From the NCBI RefSeq assembly GCF_900187385.1, contig NZ_FYEY01000001.1, positions 4,898,001 to 4,962,000 on the forward strand: DNA of 64,000 bases, read 5' to 3'. Under the pieces are notes generated by a model. That model had not been told where the DNA came from, ran no database searches, and saw only the letters and a list, made by a program, of their open reading frames with translations. Both the position numbers and the translations under genes were made by a program. This DNA is from Streptomyces sp. 2114.4. GTDB taxonomy: Bacteria; Actinomycetota; Actinomycetes; Streptomycetales; Streptomycetaceae. Below are positions 1 through 8,034 of the stretch, one piece after another. Numbering within the stretch: position 1 is the stretch's first letter; each line of letters starts with the position of its first letter.

Positions 1-2240
1 CGGCCGCGCGGGCCCTGGCCGTCCTCGGCTACCCGGACGAGAGCGCCGCCGCCGAGGCCGCGCACACCCTCCTCCCGCGCTCCGCACCCAGGGGCCTTGA
101 ACAGAGCGGAGGCGAAACGCAGTGGAGCCAGCCGATGACCGTCGAGGGGATGGCCGCCGACCTGGTGGGGAACGCGGCGGGGCTGCCCAAGGGCGGCGCC
201 TGGCTGTTCGTGGAGATGGGCGGCGGGAGTCCCGGCGAGGCGGCGGCACGGGCCGAGGCGCTGTGCCGGGCGGCGGCCGCGGACGGCGCCACCGACCACA
301 CCCTCGTCACCGACCCGGCCGGCCAGCGTGCCCTGTGGCGGATCCGCGAGGACGCCTCCGGCACCGCCACCCGGCTGCCCGACGGCTCCGAAGCGTGGCC
401 CGGCTGGGAGGACTGTGCCGTCCCGCCCGCCCGGCTCGGCCCGTATCTGCGGGACTTCCGCGCCCTGCTGGCCCAGCACGGCCTGCGCGGTACGCCCTAC
501 GGCCACTTCGGCGACGGCTGCATCCACATCCGCATCGACTTCGACCTGCTGACCGCCCCCGGCATCCGCCGCTTCCGGGAGTTCTCCTACGACCTGGGTG
601 ACCTGGTGGTGGCGCACGGCGGTTCGCTCTCCGGCGAGCACGGCGACGGCCAGGCGCGCGCCGAACTGCTCCCGAAGATGTACGGCCCGGAACTCGTCGG
701 TGTCTTCGAGCGGTTCAAGTCGCTCTGGGACCCGGCCGCCGGGCTCAACCCCGGCATGCTGGTCCGTCCCGCCCGGCTCGACGAGAACCTGCGCTTCGAG
801 CTGCTGCCCAAGCGCCCCGTCCCGGTCGAGTTCGGCTACCCGCACGACAACGGGGACTTCTCCGCGGCCGTACGGCGCTGCGTCGGCGTCGCCAAGTGCC
901 GTAATGCCGCGACCGGTCCGGGCTCGACGGACGTGATGTGCCCGTCCTTCCGGGCCACGGGGGAGGAGCAGCACTCCACCCGCGGCCGGGCCCGGCTGCT
1001 GCACGAGATGCTGGCGGGCGAGGTGATCACGGACGGCTGGCGCTCGCCGGAGGTACGCGACGCCCTCGACCTGTGCCTGTCCTGCAAGGGCTGCCGCACC
1101 GACTGCCCCGTAGGGGTCGACATGGCCACCTACAAGGCGGAGTTCCTGCACCACCACTACGAGGGCCGGCTGCGCCCCGCCGCCCACTACTCCATGGGCC
1201 GCCTCCCGCAGTGGCTGCGCGCCGCGGCCCCCGCCGCCCCGGCCCTGAACGCCCTCGCCCGTACACCGCTGGCCGCCGTCGCCAAACGCCTCGGCGGAAT
1301 CGCCCCCGAGCGCCCGATCCCCCGACTGGCCACGGAGACGTTCACCCGCTGGTGGTGGCGCCGCCGCGGGACGGTGGGCGGCGGAGGTTCGGAGCCGGGC
1401 AACCGGTCAGCTTCCGGGACCGTACCCGCGGCCCGGCCGCGCGCCGCACCTCCCGGCAGCCGCACGGTCATCCTCTGGCCCGACACCTTCACCAACCACC
1501 TCTCCCCGGAGGTCGGCCGGTCCGCCGTACGCGTCCTGGAGGCCGCCGGGCTGCGTCCCCTCCTGCCACCGACCGCGCCCCTGCGCCCGGCCGGAGCCCT
1601 TCCGCTGCCGCGCCGCCACCGCCCCCTGTGCTGCGGCCTGACCTATGTCTCCACCGGCCAGCTCGACCAGGCCCGTGCGGAGATGCGCCGCACGGTCGAG
1701 ATCCTGAGCCCCCTCCTCCGTGACGGCCGCCCCCTGGTCGTCCTCGAACCCAGCTGCGCCGCCGCCCTCCGCACGGACCTCCCGGAACTGCTGCCCGACG
1801 ACCCCCGGGCCGCCCGACTGGCCCGCTCCGTACGCACCTTCGCGCAGGCCCTGGAGGAGCTGGCCCCCGACTGGCAGCCCCCGCGCATCGACCGCCCCGT
1901 CGCCGGCCAGACCCACTGCCACCAGCACGCGGTCCTGGGCGACGCCGCCGACCGCCGCCTGCGGGAACGCGCGGGCCTCACTGGCCAGTTGACCGGCGGC
2001 TGCTGCGGCCTGGCCGGCAACTTCGGCTTCGAGAGCGGCCATTACGACGTCTCGGTGGCGTGCGCCGAGGACCAGCTGCTGCCCGCGGTAAGGGAAGCCC
2101 CCGAAGGGACGGAGGTCCTTGCGGACGGGTTCTCCTGCCGCACCCAGCTCGATCAGCTCGGCGACCGTCCGGGCCGCCATCTGGCGGAGGTGCTGGCGGA
2201 GGCTCTGGACGAGGCGGCGTCGGGGGAGGAGAGCACCTGA
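1..2240 (+). CDS. FAD-linked oxidase / Fe-S oxidoreductase fusion, 5'-truncated
   Basis: The frame is open from base 3, so the gene starts upstream and only its last ~745 codons are here. The visible part begins in an FAD-linked oxidase C-terminal domain of the glycolate oxidase / D-lactate dehydrogenase type (GHFGDGCIHIRIDF near 500-545, GEHGDGQ near 640). It runs into a GlcF-like half: a C-x2-C-x2-C-x3-CP 4Fe-4S motif at about 1074-1109, another Cys group near 890-945, and two cysteine-rich modules (CCGLTYVSTG near 1627; HCHQH near 1915 with GCCG near 2000). FAD and Fe-S halves fused in one chain of ~950-1000 residues are known in actinobacterial 2-hydroxyacid dehydrogenases that feed electrons to the respiratory chain. 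The substrate cannot be read from the sequence. A strong hairpin follows the stop. Confidence 0.88.
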   Translation, partial: AARALAVLGYPDESAAAEAAHTLLPRSAPRGLEQSGGETQWSQPMTVEGMAADLVGNAAGLPKGGAWLFVEMGGGSPGEAAARAEALCRAAAADGATDHTLVTDPAGQRALWRIREDASGTATRLPDGSEAWPGWEDCAVPPARLGPYLRDFRALLAQHGLRGTPYGHFGDGCIHIRIDFDLLTAPGIRRFREFSYDLGDLVVAHGGSLSGEHGDGQARAELLPKMYGPELVGVFERFKSLWDPAAGLNPGMLVRPARLDENLRFELLPKRPVPVEFGYPHDNGDFSAAVRRCVGVAKCRNAATGPGSTDVMCPSFRATGEEQHSTRGRARLLHEMLAGEVITDGWRSPEVRDALDLCLSCKGCRTDCPVGVDMATYKAEFLHHHYEGRLRPAAHYSMGRLPQWLRAAAPAAPALNALARTPLAAVAKRLGGIAPERPIPRLATETFTRWWWRRRGTVGGGGSEPGNRSASGTVPAARPRAAPPGSRTVILWPDTFTNHLSPEVGRSAVRVLEAAGLRPLLPPTAPLRPAGALPLPRRHRPLCCGLTYVSTGQLDQARAEMRRTVEILSPLLRDGRPLVVLEPSCAAALRTDLPELLPDDPRAARLARSVRTFAQALEELAPDWQPPRIDRPVAGQTHCHQHAVLGDAADRRLRERAGLTGQLTGGCCGLAGNFGFESGHYDVSVACAEDQLLPAVREAPEGTEVLADGFSCRTQLDQLGDRPGRHLAEVLAEALDEAASGEEST

Positions 2241-2251
2241 GGAGACGGTGA

Positions 2252-2283
2252 GTTGCCGGGGCCGGGACCGCGGTCCCGGCAAC
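2252..2283 (+). terminator. Rho-independent-type hairpin after the dehydrogenase
   Basis: Arms GTTGCCGGG (2252-2260) and CCCGGCAAC (2275-2283) pair perfectly, and the loop contains the nested palindrome CCGGGACCG/CGGTCCCGG. It lies 12 bases after the stop codon and has no U-tract, as is usual in Streptomyces. Confidence 0.7.
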
Positions 2284-2603
2284 TACCGAGCGGACGGCTG
2301 CCGGACGGCGCGGAGCGGACGGCCGGTCGACGGCGCGGGGACGGAACGGAGCGGCTCTCCCCTGTCGAACCGCTCCGTCCGTCTCTCCTTCGGCGGGCCG
2401 GGCGGTCCGCCGCAACGGGTGGTCAGTTCCGTCAACGGTGTTGCGGGGGCGGGCGTTCCCCGTGCCCCGCCGACGGACGTTCGCCGGCCGCGCCGGCTCA
2501 GCGCCGGCCCCGATTCCGCAACCTCTCGATCCTGCGGCACCACGGCCGTCCGGCGGAACCCTGATCCTGATGAGGGTTCACGGCCGATTGATAACGTCCT
2601 TGC
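2284..2603. other. Non-coding gap before the LysR gene
   Basis: No supported ORF. A second hairpin has arms ACGGAGCGG (2346-2354) and CCGCTCCGT (2370-2378). Just before the LysR ATG there is a -10-like TTGATA/TGATAA at about 2588-2594 and no Shine-Dalgarno sequence, so the LysR mRNA may be leaderless. No other signal seen. Confidence 0.4.
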
Positions 2604-3587
2604 ATGACGGAGCACGGTCAGGGCGCGGACGACCCGGGAGCACCCGGGCCCGCCGACACTCCGTGGACGGCCTCCCGGCAGGCCCCGAGTGTCCAGCAGC
2701 TGGAGTCCTTCCTGATCCTGGCGGAGGAGCTGCACTTCGGCCGGGCAGCGGCCCGGCTGTTTGTCACGCAGCCCGCGCTCAGCCGCCAACTGCGGTCGCT
2801 CGAAGAACGGCTGGACGTCATCCTGCTGCGGCGATCCCGGCGTCATGTCGAGATCACCCCGGCGGGAGCGGCGCTCTTGCCCAAGGCGCGCGCCGTGGTG
2901 GAAGCGATGGCCGGGCTCTGCCGGGCCGCCGGCTCCCACTCCCGGCAGATCGAGGGCCGGCTGGTGATCGGCTCCATCGGGGCCGAGGCCGCGATGCCGT
3001 ACACCCGGGCCGTCCTCGACGAACTGCACGCCTGCCATCCGCGGCTGCGGACCAGCGTCCGCGGCCTCGATCTCGCGACCCACTTCGAGGCGCTGGAGCG
3101 CGGCGAGGTCGATGTGCTGTTCCTGCGCCCGCCGGTGCCGCCCGGCATCGAGACACTGACCATGGCCACCGAACCCCGGGTGGCATGCCTCCCGGCCGAC
3201 GACCCCCTGGCCGGCCGGGACGAGGTGACGCTGACCGAACTGTCCGGGCGCCCCGTCGTGGACGTCCCGCCCGAATGCCCCCGGATGTGGTGGCGTTTCT
3301 GGGCGGCCGACCCACGTCCGGACGGCTCTCCCGTGCGGTACGGGCCGGTGGTTCCCGATATGGAGGCGCTGCTGCTCGCCGTCTCCCGGGGCCAGGCCAT
3401 GGCCTTCCTCCCCGCCGCCGCCCGCGGTTTCTTCCCCCGGCCCGGCATCAGCTACGTCGCGGTGCCGGACCTGCCCCCGGGCACCGCGGCCCTGGCCTGG
3501 GCGGCAAGGAACCGCACCCTGCCCACGGTCGCCGCCATCCGCCGCGCCGCCGCGACGGTACTGCGGAACGCGCCGGCGGATCCGTGA
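2604..3587 (+). CDS. LysR-family transcriptional regulator
   Basis: 327 residues, the usual LTTR length. After a ~25-residue polar extension comes the winged helix-turn-helix (VQQLESFLILAEELHFGRAA, then TQPALSRQLRSLEERL), followed by the linker and a periplasmic-binding-like effector domain (VIGSIGAEAAMPYTRAVLDEL onward, with the typical VACLPADDPLAGRDEVTLTEL segment). LTTRs bind an inducer in the second domain and usually control a neighbouring or divergent gene. Here there is no divergent partner: the upstream gene is co-directional behind a terminator, so the target is unclear. The stop codon lies inside a 14-base tandem repeat, and there is no SD before the ATG. Confidence 0.9.
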   Translation: MTEHGQGADDPGAPGPADTPWTASRQAPSVQQLESFLILAEELHFGRAAARLFVTQPALSRQLRSLEERLDVILLRRSRRHVEITPAGAALLPKARAVVEAMAGLCRAAGSHSRQIEGRLVIGSIGAEAAMPYTRAVLDELHACHPRLRTSVRGLDLATHFEALERGEVDVLFLRPPVPPGIETLTMATEPRVACLPADDPLAGRDEVTLTELSGRPVVDVPPECPRMWWRFWAADPRPDGSPVRYGPVVPDMEALLLAVSRGQAMAFLPAAARGFFPRPGISYVAVPDLPPGTAALAWAARNRTLPTVAAIRRAAATVLRNAPADP

Positions 3588-3645
3588 GGGCGGATCCGTG
3601 GGGGCGGATCCGTGAGGGCGGTGCCGTGAGGGCGGTGCCGTGAAG
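3576..3645 (+). repeat. 14-bp tandem repeat, five copies, across a stop codon
   Basis: Units at 3576, 3590, 3604, 3618 and 3632 follow the pattern GCGGATCCGTGAGG, the last two changed to GCGGTGCCGTGAGG/AG. The first unit supplies the last codons and the TGA of the LysR gene; the others are downstream copies. Confidence 0.85.
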
Positions 3646-3662
3646 AGTGGCGTGGGCTCCCG

Positions 3663-4106
3663 CTACCGGACGGCGAACGCCGACCGCATCCGCCTGCCGT
3701 TCACGATCACGACGACACCGAGCAAGAGCACGCCGCACACGCCCTGTTCGGCCTTCAGCCACACCGGGAAGGCACCGGGCAGCGCGACGATGACCGCGAT
3801 GGCCAGCAGCATGATGCCGGACGCCAGCCGCAGCCGCAGATAGGACCGACTGTGACCACGGCCCGTCCGCACCGCGAAGGACACCATGAGCAGGGAGGTC
3901 GCGACGACGATGGACGCGCGCACCCACACGGCGTCGGTCACCAGGTCGGGGTGGTGGCGCAGCAGGATGATGGCGAGAAGCGTGAGCCCGCTGAGTAAGG
4001 CGTAGCCGCCGACGAGCAGCTTGGCGCCGCGCAGCGCCCGCCGGAGGGGCGGTGGGCGCCAGTCTCCGCCGGTCGGCTCGACGGCGTGCGGCATCGGGGT
4101 GTTCAT
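3663..4106 (-). CDS. Small integral membrane protein with a TTA codon
   Basis: 147 residues from the ATG at 4106, which has AGAGAGG about seven bases upstream; a longer start at 4154 lacks a ribosome site. After a polar N-terminus (MNTPMPHAVEP) there are four hydrophobic segments: LLVGGYALLSGLTLLAIILL, a VWVRASIVVATSLLMVSFAV-like segment, LRLASGIMLLAIAVIVAL and a GVCGVLLLGVVVIVNG-like segment. The layout suggests a four-helix membrane protein. I do not recognise the family. Leu37 is encoded by TTA (3996-3998 on the plus strand reads TAA), so translation should depend on the bldA tRNA. It converges on the LysR gene. Confidence 0.7.
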   Translation of the reverse strand: MNTPMPHAVEPTGGDWRPPPLRRALRGAKLLVGGYALLSGLTLLAIILLRHHPDLVTDAVWVRASIVVATSLLMVSFAVRTGRGHSRSYLRLRLASGIMLLAIAVIVALPGAFPVWLKAEQGVCGVLLLGVVVIVNGRRMRSAFAVR

Positions 4107-4474
4107 GCTGATCCTCTCTGATCCGGGTGCAGGGCTGCCTATGGCCGGGCGCACGGCTCACGACGGGCCTTGCGTTCCCGGCGCGTGCCGCGCGGGCGGC
4201 CGGTTCCATGGTCGTCCCCGCCCACCGCCGCTTCCTCGTTCCCGTGGACGAGACGCGGCCCCGGCCGTCCTCAGGGGCTTCCCGGGGCCGTCCCGTAATG
4301 GCATCCTCGATGGCTCTGAATGGAGGCCTGGCCGGAGACCTGGACGGAGACCTGGACGGCAGTCCGGATGAGCTCGTCTCGACGGCATCGCCGCCCGCGC
4401 GAACGGCCCCGCCGCGCGGCCCTGATCCTGACCCAGGATCGTGATCCAGCACGGGGCGTGGCGACCCCGATCGT
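4107..4474. other. Non-coding gap with a small hairpin and 12-bp repeat
   Basis: No convincing ORF. It contains two copies of GGAGACCTGGAC (4334-4345, 4346-4357) and a hairpin GATCCTG (4424-4430) / CAGGATC (4434-4440). The hairpin could terminate the minus-strand gene that ends at 4475. Confidence 0.4.
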
Positions 4475-4906
4475 TTACGGGAACCCTCCCGCCGGTGCCA
4501 GACGCGCCCCGAACCCCACAGCCTGACCGCCTCGGCACGGACAAGGTGTGCCCGGCGGCGCCCCGTCGACGAGGGGCAGGAAGAGGACCGGACTGACCGT
4601 CCATTCCACCCACGCCCCGCCGCAGTTGAGCGCAAGCCCGCACGGCCAGCCCCGCTGGAGTGCGGCCATGGCCCCTACCTGCCCCGACCTGCCCAACTCG
4701 CCCATCACCCGCTGTCGTTCGTCGCCGGGCAGCAGTCCGGCAGCCACCTCCCGCGCATCCGCGCCCAGCAGCCGGACCGCACGTACCGGGCTGTGCGTGG
4801 CGCGGGCCGTCCAGGAAGCGAGGCGATCCGCATGGACGGACCGATACACGAACCGCTCGCACCAGAAGCCGGGTGTGAGCAGAACTGATGCCGCCCCGCG
4901 CGTCAT
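4475..4906 (-). CDS. Hypothetical protein, third gene of a minus-strand group
   Basis: 143 residues from an ATG at 4906 with GGAGG four bases upstream. Codon use fits Streptomyces over most of its length (VLLTPGFWCERFVYRSVHAD, then LLGADAREVAAGLLPGDERQ). No family recognised; it is neither membrane nor secreted. It lies downstream of the RsbW-like ATPase and of a damaged or misread ORF in the same direction, so it may belong to the same transcript. The last ~30 residues are low in information. Longer ORFs that overlap it in another frame look less gene-like. Confidence 0.5.
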   Translation of the reverse strand: MTRGAASVLLTPGFWCERFVYRSVHADRLASWTARATHSPVRAVRLLGADAREVAAGLLPGDERQRVMGELGRSGQVGAMAALQRGWPCGLALNCGGAWVEWTVSPVLFLPLVDGAPPGTPCPCRGGQAVGFGARLAPAGGFP

Positions 4907-5282
4907 GCTGCCTCCCGGACACGCGGGACCTGAGGGGAGGCTTCGGTAGGGCCTGGGCACACGAGGTTTGAAGGGAGGCTGAGGTACGGGCGTGGGCGTC
5001 CGGTCGCGCCACGAATGTGCAGGTGCACCCGTCCGCGTCAACTTCCCTGAACATGAAAGGAATCCCGGCCACCAGGCCGTCCCGCGCCCACCGGTACCCG
5101 ACCGCATCCTCCAGCCAGGCATGCACCACACCGTCGTACGGCGCGCCTAACTGCTGCGCCACATGCCCCGCCCGCATCCGGACCCAGCCCAGCGCCCGGC
5201 CCGGCGAGTGCGACGTCCAGCAGCCGAGGCCGATCGAGCGACCGCCCGGATAGCGGGCCGTGGCCTCCGCCCGGTAGGTCAT
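4903..5282 (-). pseudogene. Hypothetical gene with a probable frameshift near 4990
   Basis: From the ATG at 5282 a sensible protein is read for ~95 codons (MTYRAEATARYPGG, GVVHAWLEDAVGYRWARDG, GIPFMFREVDADGCTCTFVA). Beyond about 4990 this frame turns into Arg/Ala-rich sequence that overlaps the well-supported gene at 4475-4906. Another minus frame continues as PYLSLPSNLVCPGPTEASPQ and ends at a TGA overlapping the next ATG (ATGA, 4903-4906), the normal operon layout. One indel in the imperfect repeat at about 4935-5005 would join the two. Leu45 is TTA (5148-5150). The gene starts 41 bases after the ATPase gene. Function unknown. Confidence 0.4.
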
Positions 5283-5323
5283 GGGCCTCGGGAGCGTCAG
5301 AGGCCGAGCGGTGCCGGTGACCC

Positions 5324-5788
5324 TCACCGTGCCGCCGGGGCGTCGCATGCGGCCAACCCGGCCAACCCGGCCAACTCGGCCCACACGGTCTTTCCGGTGC
5401 CGTCCCGGTCGACGCCCCAGCCACTTGCCAAGGCGTCCACCAGCACCAAACCACGCCCACATTCCTCGTCCTCCTTGGCCTCGCCCCTCACGGGCAGTTC
5501 GTCGCTCGCGTCCCGCACTTCAAGCCGGAGGCGACCGTCCGCCCATGCGAACCGGATGCCGACCTCCGCGACGCCGGGCGCCTGTGCCCGCACGGCATTG
5601 GTGACCAGCTCGGACAACAACAGCTCTGCGGAGTCGGCCAGTTCGCCACCGATGCGCCAGACCCGAAGCTGGTGGCGGAGCGCTGCGCGGGCACGGGCGG
5701 CACTTCTGTCATCGCTGGGTAACAGGTGGGCCACCGCCGCCGGGACGGGTGTGAGTCGTGTTGCTGCTGGTCGGGCGCGTGTGGACAT
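5324..5788 (-). CDS. RsbW-like ATP-binding protein (HATPase_c)
   Basis: 154 residues from the ATG at 5788, with AAGGGG six bases upstream. The N-box (ELLLSELVTNAVRA) and a late G-box (RGLVLVDALASGWGV) match the anti-sigma-factor kinase / RsbW group of GHKL ATPases. In Streptomyces such proteins sit beside WhiJ-type HTH regulators and DUF397 proteins, as here: the HTH gene is divergent across a 208-base gap. The role in those loci is developmental control, perhaps by binding a partner rather than phosphorylating it (inference). Leu23 is TTA (5720-5722), so expression should need bldA. Confidence 0.8.
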   Translation of the reverse strand: MSTRARPAATRLTPVPAAVAHLLPSDDRSAARARAALRHQLRVWRIGGELADSAELLLSELVTNAVRAQAPGVAEVGIRFAWADGRLRLEVRDASDELPVRGEAKEDEECGRGLVLVDALASGWGVDRDGTGKTVWAELAGLAGLAACDAPAAR

Positions 5789-5996
5789 AGGTATCCCCTT
5801 GGAGCGCATGACGGAGACTCGTTGCTACACAACGCAGTTGACTGAGCGCTTTGCGCAACGACTCTCAACGTAGGGGAGTGTTCGGCGGCTGCGCAAGCAG
5901 GACTATTGCAAATTTGCGGTGACTCTGTGTGCGGGCTCGGATTAGCCTGGCGTCACCCAAGGCGGCAAACTGGGGCGGCCGTTGAAAGGAGGGGCC
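5789..5996. promoter_or_regulatory. Divergent control region of the WhiJ-like locus
   Basis: The 208 bases between the ATPase and HTH genes hold CGTTG (5820-5824) facing CAACG (5830-5834), then CAACG again at 5856-5860 and 5866-5870, one helical turn apart. A perfect palindrome GCAAATTTGC lies at 5908-5917. These are candidate sites for the HTH protein. The HTH gene has the ribosome site AAAGGAGGGG just before its ATG. Confidence 0.45.
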
Positions 5997-6875
5997 ATGC
6001 CCGCAGGTGGGAAGGCGACGGTGCGAAGCCGCAGGCTCGGAACCGCTCTGAAACGTCACCGGGAAGCGGCCGGCCTCGATCAGGCCGATGGCGCTGAGGC
6101 GATCATGAAGTCCGTGTCCAAGATCAGTCGTCTGGAGAGCGGGCAGACGTCCGCCTCAGCCTTGGAGGTCCGCACACTGCTGGATCGCTACGAGGTGGAA
6201 GACACCGAGGAGCGGGGCCGGTTGTTGGAGTGGGCCCGCAAGAGCAATGAGCGCGGCTGGTGGATCGATTTTCAGGAGATGGTCCGGCCGGGCTACGCGG
6301 ACCACATCACGCTTGAGAACGATGCGACGTATATCCGCTCCTGGTCCCCCACGCGGATTCCAGGTCTGTTGCAGACCCCGGACTACACAGAAGCTGTCGT
6401 CACCACAGGGCCCAAATTCATTCCACCTGAGCGGGTTGTGGAGTTGGTGAGGCTGCGGAAGGAGCGACAGCGCAGGATCGAGGAAGGCGGCACCCACTTC
6501 ACGGCGATCATCTGGGAACCGGCTGTTACTGCGCTGGCCTGTGAGCGCCATTTGCGCACTGGCCAATTGAAGCATCTCCTTGAGGTGAGCCAGCGGCAGA
6601 ACGTCACACTTCAGCTCCTGCCGATGGCCGAAAGCTTGATCGCTGGAATGTCGGGTGCCTTCGTGGCCTTCTCGTTCGGCGTGGAAGCGAACGTGGAAGC
6701 CGTGACGCTGGAGAATCCGGCGAACACCAATGTCGTGGAGGCTCCTGAGGATCTGGCCCTCTACGTCAATGTCTTCGATCAGCTACGCTCGGCGGCATTG
6801 TCGCCTGATGAGACCACCGAGCGTATCCGGCAGTTCCTTGACGGCGGACCGAAAGTGCAGGGAGAGGGATCGTGA
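5997..6875 (+). CDS. WhiJ-like HTH regulator with DUF5753 domain
   Basis: 292 residues from the ATG at 5997, preceded by AAAGGAGGGGCC; the upstream in-frame TTG is inside that ribosome site. An XRE-type helix-turn-helix covers about residues 10-65 (LGTALKRHREAAGLDQADGA, then SVSKISRLESGQTSAS). The DUF5753 (Scr1) region follows, with its hallmarks IPGLLQTPDYTEAVV, FTAIIWEPAVTAL, LEVSQRQNVTLQLLPM and a C-terminal helical part. WhiJ-type proteins act as repressors whose activity depends on the neighbouring DUF397 protein. The DUF397 gene overlaps by four bases (GTGA). Third-position GC is lower than in flanking housekeeping genes, which suggests an accessory locus. Confidence 0.88.
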   Translation: MPAGGKATVRSRRLGTALKRHREAAGLDQADGAEAIMKSVSKISRLESGQTSASALEVRTLLDRYEVEDTEERGRLLEWARKSNERGWWIDFQEMVRPGYADHITLENDATYIRSWSPTRIPGLLQTPDYTEAVVTTGPKFIPPERVVELVRLRKERQRRIEEGGTHFTAIIWEPAVTALACERHLRTGQLKHLLEVSQRQNVTLQLLPMAESLIAGMSGAFVAFSFGVEANVEAVTLENPANTNVVEAPEDLALYVNVFDQLRSAALSPDETTERIRQFLDGGPKVQGEGS

Positions 6876-7075
6876 AGCCTGAGATCGTCAGTGCGTTTCG
6901 CAAGTCGTCCTACTCGGGCCAAGAGGGGGACTGTGTAGAGGTGGCCCACACTGCTGACCTGGAGCGCGTCGTGCGCGACAGCAAATACCCAGCCGGCCCT
7001 TGCCTCGCCTTCGGGATGCACGCGTGGGCCTCGTTCATGGCAACGTTGCAGGGCGACGACGCAGCGGCTGCCTGA
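6872..7075 (+). CDS. DUF397 protein
   Basis: 67 residues, start GTG overlapping the HTH stop (GTGA). It has the DUF397 pattern: FRKSSYSGQEGDCVEVAH, then VVRDSKYPAGPCLAF and a final hydrophobic helix (WASFMATLQG). DUF397 proteins are small partners of WhiJ/Scr1-type HTH regulators and are thought to modulate DNA binding by direct contact. Translational coupling supports that pairing. The final residues (DDAAAA) are low complexity. Confidence 0.88.
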   Translation: MKPEIVSAFRKSSYSGQEGDCVEVAHTADLERVVRDSKYPAGPCLAFGMHAWASFMATLQGDDAAAA

Positions 7076-7180
7076 GACCACGTTTCCCAGCTCTGCGGCA
7101 GTGAGGTCCCCCGGAACCAGGTGTTGGGGGCTCGGGCCGGGGTGACCTTCGCACGTCTCGCAGGTCACTGCCATACATGA

Positions 7181-7211
7181 CAGCCAAGGAACCTGATCGG
7201 CCCCTTGGCTG
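7181..7211. terminator. Hairpin after the DUF397 gene
   Basis: Perfect nine-base arms CAGCCAAGG (7181-7189) and CCTTGGCTG (7203-7211). It lies in the gap between convergent genes and can serve the plus-strand HTH-DUF397 unit. Confidence 0.6.
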
Positions 7212-7278
7212 CTCTTCACTGCGACTGCCTGGGCCTCCTTCGTGGAGATGTCGAAGGCCGATGATTCGGCACCTTGAG

Positions 7279-7302
7279 GCGCTGCGGCATCAGCCGCAGC
7301 GC
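7279..7302. terminator. Hairpin after the minus-strand DUF5753 gene
   Basis: Perfect ten-base arms GCGCTGCGGC (7279-7288) and GCCGCAGCGC (7293-7302) with loop ATCA. It starts 15 bases beyond the minus-strand stop at 7317. Confidence 0.7.
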
Positions 7303-7316
7303 CCGAGGATCGGACA

Positions 7317-7952
7317 TCAGGCTGAAGAGATGGATCGCCGGGCCCTGTTGATGATGTTCTGGGCCTGGGTGCCGTAGACAGCGGACTCCCGAAGCGTGTT
7401 CCAGATCTTCAGGTACGTGGCGATGGTATCCGCATCTTCCAGCCATAGTTCCGCGTGCCAGTCCTCGGCGACCGCCACCCGATTGTCCAGGATGATGAAG
7501 GAATTGGCCGGCGGGATCTTCAAAGGTGCGTGAAAAGGCACTACTCCCAGCTCTACCGAATCCACGTCCATGACGCCGGCGAGATGGTCGAGCTGGGCGG
7601 CGAGCACAGTGGGCGGACAGATCAGGGCGTGCAGTGCTGCCTCCCACATAAGGATGCGGAACTTGCGGCCCGGTTGATAGAGCATCTCCTGACGCTTGAG
7701 CCTAGCGTGGACAGCCTCGTCAGTATCCCGAGGGGAGTTCCGCATCTCCGCGTAGCGGATGAAGATATGCCGTGCATAGTCGGCCGTTTGAAGCATGCCG
7801 TCGATGATGGATTCTTCCCATGCGTGTACCACCCTGGTCTGCTCGATTGTGGCGCACCAGTTCTCTTGTACCGGGCGGTGGCCCGAGGACAGTTGACTTT
7901 GCCAGGGTCGGATCTGGGCTTCGAATGCCTTGAGCTTCTGTTGCTCTGTGGT
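7317..7952 (-). CDS. DUF5753 (Scr1) protein lacking a DNA-binding domain
   Basis: 211 residues from a GTG at 7952 with GGGGAG seven bases upstream; an ATG at 7970 without a ribosome site would add six residues. The sequence starts directly in the effector half (QQKLKAFEAQIRPWQSQ) and carries the DUF5753 marks IIDGMLQTADYARHIF, FRILMWEAALHAL and VELGVVPFHAPL. Full members have ~80 more N-terminal residues with an HTH. The preceding gene ends at 8035, so there is no space for one. It may be a partner or decoy for the intact paralogue encoded just upstream, or a relic. Confidence 0.75.
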   Translation of the reverse strand, partial: TTEQQKLKAFEAQIRPWQSQLSSGHRPVQENWCATIEQTRVVHAWEESIIDGMLQTADYARHIFIRYAEMRNSPRDTDEAVHARLKRQEMLYQPGRKFRILMWEAALHALICPPTVLAAQLDHLAGVMDVDSVELGVVPFHAPLKIPPANSFIILDNRVAVAEDWHAELWLEDADTIATYLKIWNTLRESAVYGTQAQNIINRARRSISSA

Positions 7953-8034
7953 CACTGGTTGACTCCCCATCGTGTGGCTGCGGTCATCCGTACCGCGATC
8001 AAGTGAAGGTTGATGGCGTGAGTGCACTGCGGAT

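Noticed and set aside
4158..4902. Continuation of the 5282 frame beyond 4903
   Set aside because: Becomes Arg/Gly/Ala-rich and overlaps the better gene at 4475-4906.
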